Source: an uncultured Eubacteriales bacterium
Lineage (GTDB): Bacteria > Bacillota > Clostridia > Christensenellales > Aristaeellaceae
Assembly (NCBI GenBank): GCA_900315585.1
Contig: OMZP01000019.1
Coordinates: forward strand, 20,847 to 84,846
Reading direction: 5' to 3'
Length of the DNA: 64,000 nt
Shown here in pieces: positions 27,133 to 35,975 of the stretch; the first letter of the stretch is position 1; each line of letters starts with the position of its first letter. The position numbers and the translations under genes are program-made. The notes under the pieces are model-generated. The model was not told the DNA's origin. It made no database searches and saw nothing but the letters and a program-made list of their open reading frames with translations.

Positions 27133-27465
27133 ATGACCATCAACGAATATCAAAACCTTGCCCTGCGGACGCTGAACCCGGCGCTGACGGGCAAGGACGT
27201 GCTGATCAACGGCGTGATGGGCCTGTGCGGCGAGGCTGGGGAGGCCATCGACCTGGTGAAGAAGCACCTGGCCCAAGGCCACGACCTGGACCGGGAGGCG
27301 CTGATCGGCGAGCTGGGCGACATCGCCTGGTATCTGGCCGAGACCGCCCGCGCCCTGGACTGCGATCTGGAGACGGTGCTCAGGCGCAACGTGGAGAAGC
27401 TGCAAAGGCGCTATCCGGAGGGGTTCAGCGCGGCAAAATCCCTGAACCGCGGGGAGGAAGCATGA
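27133..27465 (+). CDS. MazG-like nucleotide pyrophosphohydrolase
   Basis: A 110-residue all-helical MazG-like protein: GLCGEAGEAIDLVKKHL (about residues 30-46) carries the ExxE half and GELGDIAWYLAETARAL (about 57-73) the ExxD half of the metal-binding site, and NVEKLQRRYPEGF is the usual C-terminus. It probably hydrolyses non-canonical or excess nucleotides. GGAGG lies five bases before the ATG at 27133; codons upstream belong to the repeat array. It overlaps mtaB by ATGA. Confidence 0.9.
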   Translation: MTINEYQNLALRTLNPALTGKDVLINGVMGLCGEAGEAIDLVKKHLAQGHDLDREALIGELGDIAWYLAETARALDCDLETVLRRNVEKLQRRYPEGFSAAKSLNRGEEA

Positions 27466-28760
27466 GGACCATCGCCACCTGTACCCTGGGCTGCAAGGTG
27501 AACCAGTACGACACCGAGGCCATGCTGGAGCTGTTCGAGGGGGCGGGCTATGCCCCCGTGCCCTTCCAGCAGGCGGCGGACGTGTACCTGATCAACACCT
27601 GCACCGTCACCGGCACCGGCGACCAGAAGTCCATGAAGACCATCCGCCGGGCTGCCCGGGAGCACCCGGACTGCGCCATCGTGGTCTGCGGCTGCCTGGC
27701 CCAGCGGGAGGCGGAGAAGATTGCCGCCATGGACAACGTGCGGCTGGTGCTGGGCGTGCAGCGGCGGGCCGAGGTGGTGGCGCTGCTGGAACAGGCCCTG
27801 GAGACCGGCGGGACGATCAACGCCGTGACGCCCCTGAAGGACATCCCCTTTGAACGCCTGGCCGTCACCCGCCACGAGGGCAAGACCCGCGCCACCATGA
27901 AGATCCAGGAGGGCTGCGACCGGTATTGCAGCTACTGCATCATCCCCAGCGTGCGCGGGCCGGTGCGCTCGATGCCCCTCGATGAGGTGGCCGAAGAGGC
28001 GGCGCGGCTGGGGAGCGCGGGCTACCGGGAGATCGTCGTCACCGGCATCCACCTGGCCAGCTACGGCCGGGGCACGGAGCACGACCTGCTGGACGCCGTC
28101 CGCGCCGTGCACAGCGCGCCGGGGGTGAAACGGGTGCGCCTGGGGTCCCTGGAGCCGCTGATCGTCACCGGGGACTTCGCCCGGGCGCTGTCGGAGCTTC
28201 CGGGGCTGATGCGCCAGTTCCACCTGTCGCTGCAGTCCGGGAGCGAGGCGGTGTTGAAGCGGATGCACCGCCGCTACACGCCGGGGGAGTACCTCCGGGC
28301 GGTGGAGACCCTGCGCGAGTACATGCCCGACTGCGCCGTGACCACGGACATCATCGTGGGCTTTCCCGGCGAGACGGAGCAGGAGTTTTCCGAGACCCTG
28401 GCCTTCGCTGAGGAAGCGAAGCTGGCGCGCATCCACGTGTTCCCGTACTCCCGCCGCAGCGGCACCGTGGCGGACAAACTGCCCGGCCAGGTGGACGAGG
28501 CGGTGAAGAAGGAGCGCGCCCGGCGGCTCATCGAGCTGGGCAGCCGGTTGGAGCGCCGGTTCGTGTCCTCGCTGCTGGGCACCGTCCAGCCGGTGCTGTT
28601 CGAGGAGGAAACGGCCGACGGCGCGTGCGAGGGCTATACCGGCCAGTACGTGCGGGTGCGGGCCGCCAACGTTCGGCCGGGGCAGCTGGCCGAGGTGCGG
28701 CTGACCGGGGCCGACGGCGCGCTGGCCCATGGAGAAGTGATCAATATTTTGGAGGGATAG
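27462..28760 (+). CDS. mtaB: tRNA t6A37 methylthiotransferase MtaB
   Basis: A 432-residue radical-SAM methylthiotransferase converting t6A37 to ms2t6A37. The UPF0004 domain (residues 1-125) has cluster cysteines in TLGCKVNQYD, NTCTVTGTGD and VCGCLAQRE. The radical SAM cluster is CDRYCSYCIIP near 150, and a TRAM domain occupies the last about 60 residues (TGQYVRVRAANVRPGQLAEVRL). It acts on the product of the TsaC pathway, whose synthase is at 12912-13946. Confidence 0.96.
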   Translation: MRTIATCTLGCKVNQYDTEAMLELFEGAGYAPVPFQQAADVYLINTCTVTGTGDQKSMKTIRRAAREHPDCAIVVCGCLAQREAEKIAAMDNVRLVLGVQRRAEVVALLEQALETGGTINAVTPLKDIPFERLAVTRHEGKTRATMKIQEGCDRYCSYCIIPSVRGPVRSMPLDEVAEEAARLGSAGYREIVVTGIHLASYGRGTEHDLLDAVRAVHSAPGVKRVRLGSLEPLIVTGDFARALSELPGLMRQFHLSLQSGSEAVLKRMHRRYTPGEYLRAVETLREYMPDCAVTTDIIVGFPGETEQEFSETLAFAEEAKLARIHVFPYSRRSGTVADKLPGQVDEAVKKERARRLIELGSRLERRFVSSLLGTVQPVLFEEETADGACEGYTGQYVRVRAANVRPGQLAEVRLTGADGALAHGEVINILEG

Positions 28761-28763
28761 ACC

Positions 28764-29099
28764 ATGAAGGATTGCCTGTTTTGCAAGATCATCGCCGGGG
28801 AGATCCCCAGCAGCAAGGTGTTTGAGAACGACAAGGTGTTCGCCTTCCGCGACATCAACCCCCAGGCCCCGGTGCACGTGCTGATCGTGCCGAAGAAGCA
28901 CATGGACAACATCCTCGAGTGCGACGCCGATACCGCCGTCGCCCTGACCGACGCCATCGGCCAGGTGGCCCGCCAGGAGGGCGTGGCGGAGAGCGGATTC
29001 CGCGTCATCAGCAACTGCGGCCGGGACGGCGCCCAGTCGGTCAAGCACCTGCACGTGCATCTGCTGGGCGGGACGCAGCTGACGGAGAAGATGAACTGA
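28764..29099 (+). CDS. HIT family protein (HinT-like)
   Basis: A 111-residue purine-nucleoside phosphoramidase of the HINT group: CLFCKIIAGEIPS N-terminus, FRDINPQAPVHVLIVPKKH, and the catalytic triad HLHVHLLGG near residue 100. It lies three bases after mtaB, in the conserved mtaB-HIT-rpsU order. The precise cellular substrate is unclear for the family. Confidence 0.95.
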   Translation: MKDCLFCKIIAGEIPSSKVFENDKVFAFRDINPQAPVHVLIVPKKHMDNILECDADTAVALTDAIGQVARQEGVAESGFRVISNCGRDGAQSVKHLHVHLLGGTQLTEKMN

Positions 29100-29278
29100 C
29101 AACCCCTCCGGCGCGCTGCGCCGTCTCCCTGTACACAGGGGAGGCGTGGAACGCGGTTGTAAAGGCGGCTGTCAACACCTCATCGCATCGTATTCCCGCC
29201 GTAGGGGCCCGCCCGCGGACGCATAAATGGCGTCCCTGCGGTTGGAATCAAGCGATGGCATCTGTTTTGAGACGGCCC
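29098..29278. repeat. Composite of ACAACCCCTC repeat and truncated GGGCTGTCTCA element
   Basis: The first part (29098-29146) is a repeat with CTCCCTGTACACAGGGGAG, related to 63843-63892. The second part ends in TTTTGAGACGGCCCC (264-278 of this kilobase) and contains GCGTCCCTGCGGTTGGAATC, as in the full element at 49262-49518, but lacks a left end. The remainder to 29426 shows no gene. Confidence 0.65.
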
Positions 29279-29426
29279 CTGTCCCGAATTGCCGTCGGCT
29301 CAATCCGAAGGATTGTGGCGCGGCATCGAGAGGGACTGGAGGATTGTCACTGGCCGGATAAGTTTGTCAAATTCGCGTCGTTCGTTCAAAGTTTTGTGAA
29401 ATTCTTGATTTATTTGCTTCCAAGGC

Positions 29427-29456
29427 TTGACGAGTACACAGCCTTTGGGGTATAAT
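29427..29456 (+). promoter_or_regulatory. rpsU promoter
   Basis: TTGACG (29427), an 18-base spacer and TATAAT (29451), about 67 bases before the rpsU start. Confidence 0.85.
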
Positions 29457-29522
29457 AAACGATGTGGCGAACCCCATGCTACATTGGCGTATGCCATTCA
29501 ATCGCGAGGGGAGGGAAAGCAC

Positions 29523-29696
29523 ATGTCCGAGGTACGCATTCGGGAAAATGAATCATTGGAAAGCGCGCTGCGCCGTTTTAAGCGCAAGACTGCTCGTGAT
29601 GGCATTCTCGCAGAAGCTAGGAAAAGGGAACACTATGAAAAGCCCAGCGTGAAGCGTAAGAAGAAGGCCGAAGCTGCTCGCAAGCGCAAGTATTAA
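29523..29696 (+). CDS. rpsU: 30S ribosomal protein S21
   Basis: A 57-residue basic protein: [21 protein letters not shown], then [18 protein letters not shown] and an Arg/Lys tail. The start ATG at 29523 follows GGGGAGGG; the frame upstream is leader. It has its own promoter and terminator, so its supply can be set separately from mtaB/HIT. Confidence 0.97.
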   Translation: MSEVRIRENESLESALRRFKRKTARDGILAEARKREHYEKPSVKRKKKAEAARKRKY

Positions 29697-29706
29697 AGCC
29701 AATGAA

Positions 29707-29737
29707 AGCCCCTCTGGTCGCCCGGAGGGGCTGTTTT
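29707..29737 (+). terminator. rpsU terminator
   Basis: Stem AGCCCCTC / GAGGGGCT followed by GTTTTC, ten bases after the rpsU stop. Confidence 0.85.
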
Positions 29738-29863
29738 CAGATTAAATCGGTAGCATCCCGGTTGGTTTCATCATCATCTGTTCTTCACTGACATAGTATA
29801 ATAACGTGCGGCGCAGTTAAGAATTGCGCTCGTCTGTTCAAACATTTTTGGAGAAAACCCAAT

Positions 29864-30889
29864 ATGCGATATATCATGCTGCTGTGGCCCCATGCCAACG
29901 CCCGCTACCAGAGCGAGACGTTGAATTTGGCGCGCTCGGAGCTGCGCTTGATGCTGGACCGGGTGGCCCCGGAGGCGCGGATCGAAGAGGGCGCGCCGCT
30001 GGACATGCCCTCCCTGGCCGTGGATTTCCCGGAAGCGCCGGGCCGGGACGTGCTGCACGCCCTGACGGGGCACTCGCTGCTCTACGGCCTGTTTGAGGAA
30101 CAGGCGGGGCTGCTCAGGCCCGCGGCCGGGAGGCGGCCCGCCCGGGTGGGCGGCGACCTGCCCGCCATCCTCAAGTACAAGGGCAAGACCAACGAGATGT
30201 TCCTGCAGCTGCTCATCAACGCGGCCCTCTACGCCGGGGATTTCTGGCGGGAGCCGGACGCGCCCCTCAGCTTCCTGGACCCCATGTGCGGCCGGGCCAC
30301 GGGCCTGTTCGTGGCGGCGAACATGGGCTGGGACGCCGTGGGCGCGGACGTGGACAAGAACGACCTCAGGGAGGCCGAGAAGTTCTTCAAGCGATACCTG
30401 GAGTACCACCGCTTCAAGCACGGCGTGTCCCGGGAGTCCCGGACGCTGAAAAAGGGCCAGGCGGCGGTGTGCCGGTTCGAGTACGCCCCGGACAGCGAGG
30501 CGTTCAAGAACCGCGCCCGGAGCCTGAGCCTGATGAACCTGGACGCGAGCCAGAGCGAGGCGCTGGGGAAGAACGCCTTCCACATCATCGCCTGCGACCT
30601 GCCCTACGGCGTGCGCCACGACGCCCAGCTGGCCCGGGGCGCGGATCGCCGGGGCAACTGGCTGGAGACGCTGCTTTCGCGGGCGCTGCCCGGCTGGAAG
30701 GCGGCGTTGAAGGGCGGCGGGTCTGTGGCGGTGTCCTTCAACGCCCAGAACATGAAGCTGGAAAAGGTGCGCGGCCTGATGGAGGACGCGGGGCTCCAGG
30801 TGCTTGAGGGTGGGGCCTGGGACGGCTTCGCCCACTGGGTGGAGCAGGCCATCACCCGAGACATCGCCGTGGCCCGGAAACCCGTCTGA
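29864..30889 (+). CDS. TRM11-like SAM-dependent RNA methyltransferase
   Basis: A 341-residue protein. The N-terminal part (MRYIMLLWPHANARY to about residue 100) is a divergent THUMP-like substrate region. The Rossmann core begins LDPMCGRATGLFVAANMGWDAVGADVD (about 145-171) and carries the catalytic DLPYGV near 245, the D-P-P-Y-type motif of guanine-N2/adenine-N6 enzymes. It resembles the TRM11 family of tRNA methyltransferases; the exact nucleotide is unknown. It stands alone before rho, with a TATAAT near 29800 as a possible -10. Confidence 0.82.
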   Translation: MRYIMLLWPHANARYQSETLNLARSELRLMLDRVAPEARIEEGAPLDMPSLAVDFPEAPGRDVLHALTGHSLLYGLFEEQAGLLRPAAGRRPARVGGDLPAILKYKGKTNEMFLQLLINAALYAGDFWREPDAPLSFLDPMCGRATGLFVAANMGWDAVGADVDKNDLREAEKFFKRYLEYHRFKHGVSRESRTLKKGQAAVCRFEYAPDSEAFKNRARSLSLMNLDASQSEALGKNAFHIIACDLPYGVRHDAQLARGADRRGNWLETLLSRALPGWKAALKGGGSVAVSFNAQNMKLEKVRGLMEDAGLQVLEGGAWDGFAHWVEQAITRDIAVARKPV

Positions 30890-30919
30890 TTCCCATTTCA
30901 AAACCCTTTGGAGGCATCT

Positions 30920-32656
30920 ATGGATTATCAATCCCTGCACATGAAGACCGTGGTGGAGCTGCGCCAGCTGGCGAAGGCCGCCAAGGTGCGCGTGCCCGCG
31001 GGCACCAACAAGGCCAGCCTGATCGCGCTGCTGCTGGAGCATGAGGCGGCGACGCCCAAGCCCGCGCCCAGTGCGGAAGCGCCGAAAGCGGCGGAGGCTC
31101 CGAAGAAGGCGGCGGAAAAGCCGGCGGAGCCGCCGAAGAAAGCTGAACAGAAACCCGCCGAAAAACCTGTCGAAGCTCCGAAGCCCGTTGAGGCTCCAAA
31201 GCCTGTCGAGAAACCGGCGGAAAAACCTGTTGAGGCACCGAAGCCGGTGGAGAAGGCCGCCGAGGTACAGAAGCCTGTCGAGAAGCCCGCCGAGGCCCCG
31301 AAGCCCGTGGAGCGGCCCGTGGCGCGCAATTTCACGCCTCGTCCCACCAGCTTCCGCCCCGCCGGAACACCCGCCGACCCGAACCAGCGCCCGGTGAACC
31401 GGACCTATCCCGGTCGCGTGTCCCTGCGCAACCAGCCCACCCGCCCGGAGGCCAATTACGGCGAGTATCGCACCTCCAACCCCCAGGCCGGGGAGCTGCT
31501 GGCGGCGGGGGAGTGCGGCGAGGGCGCGGGCGTGCTGGAGATCCAGCCCGACGGCTACGGCTTCCTGCGGGCGGAGAACTGCCTGCCCGGACCCAACGAC
31601 GTGTACATCTCCATCGCCCAGATCCGCCGCTTCAACCTGCGCAACGGCGACCTGGTGGCGGGCAAGACCCGTCCCCAGCGGGAGGGCGACCGCTACAGCG
31701 CCATCCTCTACATCACCGAGATCAACGGCGAGTCGCCGGACAAGGCGGCGGAGCGGCCCCGGTTCGAGGACCTGGTGCCCATCTACCCGGATGAGCGCCT
31801 GCGCCTGGAGCCGGCCGCGGGGAAGGGCGATCTGTCCCTGCGCCTGGTGGACATGCTCGCGCCCATCGGCAAGGGCCAGAGGGGCATGATCGTGTCCCAG
31901 CCCAAGGCGGGCAAGACCACGCTGCTGAAAAAGCTGGCCAACGCCATCACGGACCAGTACCCGGACGTGCACCTGATCGTGCTGCTGATCGACGAGCGCC
32001 CGGAGGAGGTCACGGACATGCAGCGGTCCATCCACGGCGAGGTGATCTACTCCACCTTCGACGAGGAGCCGGAGCACCACACCCGGGTGTCGGAGATGGT
32101 GCTGGCCCGGGCCCAGCGACTGGTGGAGATGGGCAAGGACGTGGTGGTGCTGCTGGATTCCATCACCCGCCTGGCCCGCGCCTACAACCTCACCATCACC
32201 CCCACGGGCCGATCCCTGTCCGGCGGCCTGGATCCGGGGGCGCTGTTCAAGCCCAAGCGGTTCTTCGGCGCGGCCCGGAACATCGAGAACGGCGGCAGCC
32301 TGACCATCATCGCCACGGCCCTTGTGGAGACCGGCAGCCGCATGGACGACATCATCTTTGAGGAGTTCAAGGGCACCGGCAACATGGAGCTGCACCTGGA
32401 CCGCAAGCTGTCCGACCGGCGCGTGTTCCCGGCCATCGACCTGCTGAAATCCGGCACGCGGCGGGAGGAGCTGCTGCTCACCGAGGAGGAGATGAACGGG
32501 GAGTACCAGGTTCGCAAGATGCTCAACGGGCGGCAGCAGGAGATGTACGAGCAGCTCATCGAGCTGATGACCAAGACCACCACCAACGCCGACTTCTTCA
32601 CCCGCCTCAAGGGCTGGCTCGCCGCGATGGAAAAGGACGGGTATTCGCTGGGGTGA
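30920..32656 (+). CDS. rho: Transcription termination factor Rho with long Lys/Pro-rich insert
   Basis: A 578-residue hexameric RNA helicase. A SAP-like Rho_N segment (residues 1-45, [20 protein letters not shown]) is followed by about 100 residues of low-complexity (A)EAPKPVE(K)P repeats (about 48-140) and an Arg-rich stretch. The cold-shock RNA-binding domain is [17 protein letters not shown] (about 198-214). The motor domain has Walker [15 protein letters not shown] near 325 and [10 protein letters not shown] near 358. E. coli Rho is 419 residues, so the extra length is nearly all the insert. The start at 30920 is fixed by GGAGG five bases upstream. Confidence 0.96.
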   Translation: MDYQSLHMKTVVELRQLAKAAKVRVPAGTNKASLIALLLEHEAATPKPAPSAEAPKAAEAPKKAAEKPAEPPKKAEQKPAEKPVEAPKPVEAPKPVEKPAEKPVEAPKPVEKAAEVQKPVEKPAEAPKPVERPVARNFTPRPTSFRPAGTPADPNQRPVNRTYPGRVSLRNQPTRPEANYGEYRTSNPQAGELLAAGECGEGAGVLEIQPDGYGFLRAENCLPGPNDVYISIAQIRRFNLRNGDLVAGKTRPQREGDRYSAILYITEINGESPDKAAERPRFEDLVPIYPDERLRLEPAAGKGDLSLRLVDMLAPIGKGQRGMIVSQPKAGKTTLLKKLANAITDQYPDVHLIVLLIDERPEEVTDMQRSIHGEVIYSTFDEEPEHHTRVSEMVLARAQRLVEMGKDVVVLLDSITRLARAYNLTITPTGRSLSGGLDPGALFKPKRFFGAARNIENGGSLTIIATALVETGSRMDDIIFEEFKGTGNMELHLDRKLSDRRVFPAIDLLKSGTRREELLLTEEEMNGEYQVRKMLNGRQQEMYEQLIELMTKTTTNADFFTRLKGWLAAMEKDGYSLG

Positions 32657-32696
32657 GGGAAGGATTCATGGATGCAGACGCAATGACCTGACGGGT

Positions 32697-32780
32697 CACG
32701 TCATTGCGAGGAAGCCAACAGGGGCGCTTCAAATCGTCGATTTGAAGCGCCCCTGTTGGCTGACGTGGCAATCCGGGTCC
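32697..32780. repeat. GTCATTGCGAGG repeat enclosing a 24-bp perfect palindrome
   Basis: GTCATTGCGAGGA at the left and GACGTGGCAATCCGG at the right are the normal ends of this repeat. Between them, 32713-32761 is a perfect inverted repeat with 24-base arms (starting AGCCAACAGGGGCGCTTC) around a single T. It lies between the ends of rho and the convergent GIY-YIG gene and likely stops transcription from either side. Confidence 0.8.
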
Positions 32781-33071
32781 CTATTGCAAAAGCGTTTTGT
32801 ACAGGTCTACCCATTCGGGATTGAACTGTGACACCAGCGCGTTTTTCTTGGCCCGACTCCATCCCTTGATTTGCTTCTCCCGGGCGATGGCGGCTTCATT
32901 GCTGCCGTGGACTTCGTAGTAAACCAAGCGGTCCACACGGTATTTCGCGGTGAAGCTGGCGGGATCGGCGTGGGTTTTGTGCTGGTACACCCTGCGCGGA
33001 AGGTCGTTCGTGACGCCCGTGTATAGGACGGCGTTCGTGGCGTTGGCGAGGATGTAGACGTAGTATTGCAT
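32781..33071 (-). CDS. GIY-YIG nuclease family protein
   Basis: A 96-residue single-domain GIY-YIG protein: YYVYILANATNAVLYTGVTN carries the GIY (YVY) and YIG (YTG) strands, RRVYQHK the conserved Arg/His and REKQIKGWSRAKK the helix with Glu. This is the small stand-alone type related to the UPF0213/YhbQ group and to UvrC/homing-endonuclease domains; the target is unknown. The start at 33071 follows CAGGAG; codons upstream to 33311 are repeat DNA. It is bracketed on both sides by GTCATTGCGAGG repeats. Confidence 0.88.
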   Translation of the reverse strand: MQYYVYILANATNAVLYTGVTNDLPRRVYQHKTHADPASFTAKYRVDRLVYYEVHGSNEAAIAREKQIKGWSRAKKNALVSQFNPEWVDLYKTLLQ

Positions 33072-33090
33072 GGCGGGCTCTCCTGGGGTG

Positions 33091-33247
33091 GGCGGTATGC
33101 AGGGGTTGGCGCAAGGAGACCAGATTGCCACGTCGCTGCGCTCCTCGCAATGACGTGGCGGGGCGATGTTGATATGTTGGCGGTATGGCAGGGGTTGGCG
33201 CAAGAAGACCAGATTGCCGCGTCGCTGCGCTCCTCGCAATGACGTGG
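33091..33247. repeat. Tandem duplication of a GTCATTGCGAGG repeat unit
   Basis: Two about 68-base units (33091-33158 and 33179-33247) share GGGGTTGGCGCAA, AGACCAGATTGCC and CGTCGCTGCGCTCCTCGCAA with only a few differences, spaced 88 bases apart. The array begins 20 bases upstream of the GIY-YIG start codon. Confidence 0.85.
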
Positions 33248-33284
33248 TCTGTCTATGCTGTGTGCGGTGACAACAGCGGCATTC

Positions 33285-33338
33285 CACGTCATTGCGAGGA
33301 GGCTCATGCAATGAGCCGACGTGGCAATCCGGTCCTCC
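33285..33338. repeat. GTCATTGCGAGG repeat, plus orientation
   Basis: CACGTCATTGCGAGGA, an internal hairpin GGCTCATgcaATGAGCC and CGACGTGGCAATCCGG. It abuts the 3' end of queA. Confidence 0.8.
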
Positions 33339-34358
33339 TCATTCGATCAGCATCGCGTCCCCGAAGGAGAAGAAGCGGTACTCGTCCCGCACGGCCTCCT
33401 CATAGGCGGCGAGGATGTGCTCCCGGTCGTAGAGGGCGGAGACCAGCATCAGCAACGTGGAGCCGGGGAGATGGAAGTTGGTGATCAGCGCGTCCACCAG
33501 CTGCCACCGGTACCCGGGCTTGATGAAGATGGAGGTGTCCCCGCGCCGGGCCACGAGCCTGCCGTCCTCCGCGGCGGATTCCAGCGTGCGCACGCTGGTG
33601 GTGCCCACGGCGATCACCCGGCCCCCGCGCGCATGGGCGGCGTTGACCCGCTGGGCGGCGTCTTCGGTGACCTCGAAGTACTCCGAGTGCATCTGGTGCT
33701 CCTCGATGTTCTCCACCTTCACGGGCCGGAACGTGCCCAGGCCCACGTGCAAAAGCACCGGCACGATGTCCACGCCCTTTTCCCTGATGCGCGACAGCAG
33801 CTCGGGCGTGAAGTGCAGCCCCGCGGTGGGGGCGGCGGCGCTGCCGTCCTGCTTGGCGTAGACGGTCTGGTAGCGGTCCCGATCCTGGAGCTTCTCGTGG
33901 ATGTAGGGCGGCAGGGGCATCTCCCCCAGGGCGTCCAGGGCGGCCTCGAAGCTGCCCTCGCACTCAAATTCCACGATGCGCCCGCCATCGTCGGTGGTCT
34001 CCACCACGCGGCACCTGAGCCGCCCGTCGCCGAAGATCATCTCCGCGCCAGGGCGCAGCTTCTTGCCGGGGCGCACCAGCGTCTCCCAACGCTTCGGGCC
34101 CAGCTGCTTGAGCAGCAGTACCTCGCAGGCCCCGCCGGTGGGCCGCTCGCCATAGAGCCGCGCCGGGATGACCTTCGTCTCGTTGATCACCAGGCAGTCG
34201 CCGGGGTTCAGGTAGTCCACGATGTCGTAGAAGTGTTTGTGCTCGATTTCGTGGGTGTCCCGGTGCAGCACCATCAGGCGGCTGTGGTCCCGGGGCTCCA
34301 CCGGCGTCTGGGCGATGCGCTCCTCGGGCAGGTCGTACATAAAGTCGGATAGCTTCAT
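33339..34358 (-). CDS. queA: tRNA preQ1 ribosyltransferase-isomerase QueA
   Basis: A 339-residue enzyme that transfers the ribosyl moiety of SAM to preQ1 in tRNA, giving epoxyqueuosine. Motifs are [19 protein letters not shown] at the start, [38 protein letters not shown] (about residue 160), [19 protein letters not shown] and [15 protein letters not shown]. It is the last gene of the murJ-to-queA run. Confidence 0.97.
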   Translation of the reverse strand: MKLSDFMYDLPEERIAQTPVEPRDHSRLMVLHRDTHEIEHKHFYDIVDYLNPGDCLVINETKVIPARLYGERPTGGACEVLLLKQLGPKRWETLVRPGKKLRPGAEMIFGDGRLRCRVVETTDDGGRIVEFECEGSFEAALDALGEMPLPPYIHEKLQDRDRYQTVYAKQDGSAAAPTAGLHFTPELLSRIREKGVDIVPVLLHVGLGTFRPVKVENIEEHQMHSEYFEVTEDAAQRVNAAHARGGRVIAVGTTSVRTLESAAEDGRLVARRGDTSIFIKPGYRWQLVDALITNFHLPGSTLLMLVSALYDREHILAAYEEAVRDEYRFFSFGDAMLIE

Positions 34359-34373
34359 ATCTCTCTCCTGTTG

Positions 34374-34424
34374 AAAAAACGGGGACGGCTCTCATTCCCA
34401 AAATGTGAAATGAGAACCGTCCCC
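34374..34424 (-). terminator. Intrinsic terminator after the HIT gene
   Basis: Stem GGGGACGGCTCTCATT / AATGAGAACCGTCCCC (34381-34424, one mismatch) followed on the minus strand by GTTTTTTC. It separates queA from the upstream genes, so queA may partly depend on readthrough. Confidence 0.85.
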
Positions 34425-34438
34425 ATTTCACGTTTTGG

Positions 34439-34864
34439 CTACAGCGCCGCCTTGATCTGCTCGATCAGCGCGGCGTATTCCGCGTCGGTGCGCATCACCC
34501 GGCCGGGGTTCATGGCGAACACGCCGCCCCACTCGAATTCGTCCTTGTACTTGGGCACCAGGTGGTAGTGCAGGTGGATGCCGGTGTCGTTGTAGGCGCC
34601 ATAGTTGATCCGGTCGGGGTTGAAGGCCTTCTGGATGGCGCGGGAGACATGGGCCACGTCGGCGAAGAAGGCGTTGCGCTCCTCGTCGGACAGGTCGGTG
34701 ATGTCGCGCACATGATCCTTGTTGGCCACGATCACGCGGCCGGGGTGGCTCTGTTCCTTGAACAGGTACAGCCTTGTCTGGGTCAGGTCGCAGATGTAGA
34801 TGCCGAACTTGGCCAGGGGTTCGCCGTGGGCGCAGTAGGCGCAGTTGGGGTCTTTGCAGGTCAT
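34439..34864 (-). CDS. HIT family protein with N-terminal Cys cluster
   Basis: A 141-residue HIT hydrolase: a short Cys-rich N-terminus CKDPNCAYC, HPGRVIVANKDHVRDITDL and the histidine triad HLHYHLVPKYKDEF near residue 100. The Cys motif may bind zinc. It is a different subgroup from the HinT at 28764. The substrate is probably a dinucleotide or AMP-linked compound. It lies 40 bases downstream of ruvB. Confidence 0.9.
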   Translation of the reverse strand: MTCKDPNCAYCAHGEPLAKFGIYICDLTQTRLYLFKEQSHPGRVIVANKDHVRDITDLSDEERNAFFADVAHVSRAIQKAFNPDRINYGAYNDTGIHLHYHLVPKYKDEFEWGGVFAMNPGRVMRTDAEYAALIEQIKAAL

Positions 34865-34904
34865 GGTGACAGCCTCGCTTTCTATCGTATTATACGAATC
34901 TCAA

Positions 34905-35957
34905 CTAAAAATCCATCCTCGTCTGGCCGTTGTCAGTTGCCGGGGCGGCGGGACTGCTGGGCATCCGAAGGCCCATGTGGTCGTAGGCGGCCTGGGTGCA
35001 GACGCGGCCCCGGGGGGTGCGCATGAGGAAGCCCAGTTGCAGCAGGTACGGCTCGTACACGTCCTCGATGGTGCTTGCGTCCTCGCCGGTGGAGGCGGCC
35101 AGGGTGTCCAGGCCCACAGGCCCGCCGCCGAATTTCTCCATCATGGTGTGAAGCATCGTGCGGTCCACGTGGTCCAGGCCCAGCTCGTCCACCTCCAGCA
35201 TGTTCAGCGCCTCCCGGGCGATGTCCACGGTGATTTTGCCGTCGCCCTTCACCTGGGCGAAGTCCCGCACCCGGCGGATCAGCCGGTTGGCGATGCGGGG
35301 CGTGCCGCGGCTGCGGCTGGCGATCTCAAGGGCCCCGTCGTGGTCGCAGTCGATCTTCAGGATGCCCGCGGACCGCCGCACGATCACGGCCAGCTGCTCC
35401 GGCTGGTAGAGCTCCAGTCGGAAGGTGATGCCGAAGCGGTCCCGCAGGGGGCTGGTGAGCATGCCGGCGCGGGTGGTGGCGCCGATCAGCGTGAACTTCG
35501 GCAGATCCAGGCGAATGGACCGGGCCGCGGGGCCCTTGCCGATCATGATGTCCAGGGCGTAGTCCTCCATGGCGGGGTAGAGCACCTCCTCCACCTGGTG
35601 GCTGAGGCGGTGGATCTCGTCGATGAACAGCACGTCCCCCGCGTTCAGGTTTGTGAGGATGGACGCCAGGTCACCCGCCCGCTCGATGGCCGGGCCGCTG
35701 GTGACGCGGATGTTGTGGCCCATCTCCGCGGCGATGATGCCCGCCAGCGTGGTCTTGCCCAGGCCCGGCGGGCCGTAGAGCAGGATGTGATCCAGGGGCT
35801 CGTGCCGGGCGATGGCGGCCTGCATGTAGACCGTCAGGCTCTCCTTCAATTTATCCTGGCCAAAGTACTCCGCCAGGGAATGGGGGCGCAGCGAAAGCTC
35901 CGCGTCGTCCTCCTCCTCGCGGTAGCCGGTGGTGATGATCCGTTCCTCGTCGTTCAT
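34905..35957 (-). CDS. ruvB: Holliday junction branch migration ATPase RuvB
   Basis: A 350-residue AAA+ motor. Walker A is [14 protein letters not shown] near residue 65, Walker [11 protein letters not shown] near 113, sensor/Arg finger [18 protein letters not shown] near 165, and the C-terminal winged helix contains [29 protein letters not shown] precedes the ATG. ruvA and ruvC are not next to it, which is unusual. Confidence 0.97.
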   Translation of the reverse strand: MNDEERIITTGYREEEDDAELSLRPHSLAEYFGQDKLKESLTVYMQAAIARHEPLDHILLYGPPGLGKTTLAGIIAAEMGHNIRVTSGPAIERAGDLASILTNLNAGDVLFIDEIHRLSHQVEEVLYPAMEDYALDIMIGKGPAARSIRLDLPKFTLIGATTRAGMLTSPLRDRFGITFRLELYQPEQLAVIVRRSAGILKIDCDHDGALEIASRSRGTPRIANRLIRRVRDFAQVKGDGKITVDIAREALNMLEVDELGLDHVDRTMLHTMMEKFGGGPVGLDTLAASTGEDASTIEDVYEPYLLQLGFLMRTPRGRVCTQAAYDHMGLRMPSSPAAPATDNGQTRMDF

Positions 35958-35975
35958 GGGTATCTCCTTTTGGGG

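Noticed and set aside
29774..32395. 873-codon open frame antisense to the TRM11-like and rho genes
   Set aside because: Shadow of real genes; composition is repetitive and no family is recognisable.
32781..33311. Longer 176-residue version of the GIY-YIG protein
   Set aside because: The extra N-terminal codons are translated repeat DNA, and a Shine-Dalgarno sits before the internal ATG at 33071.
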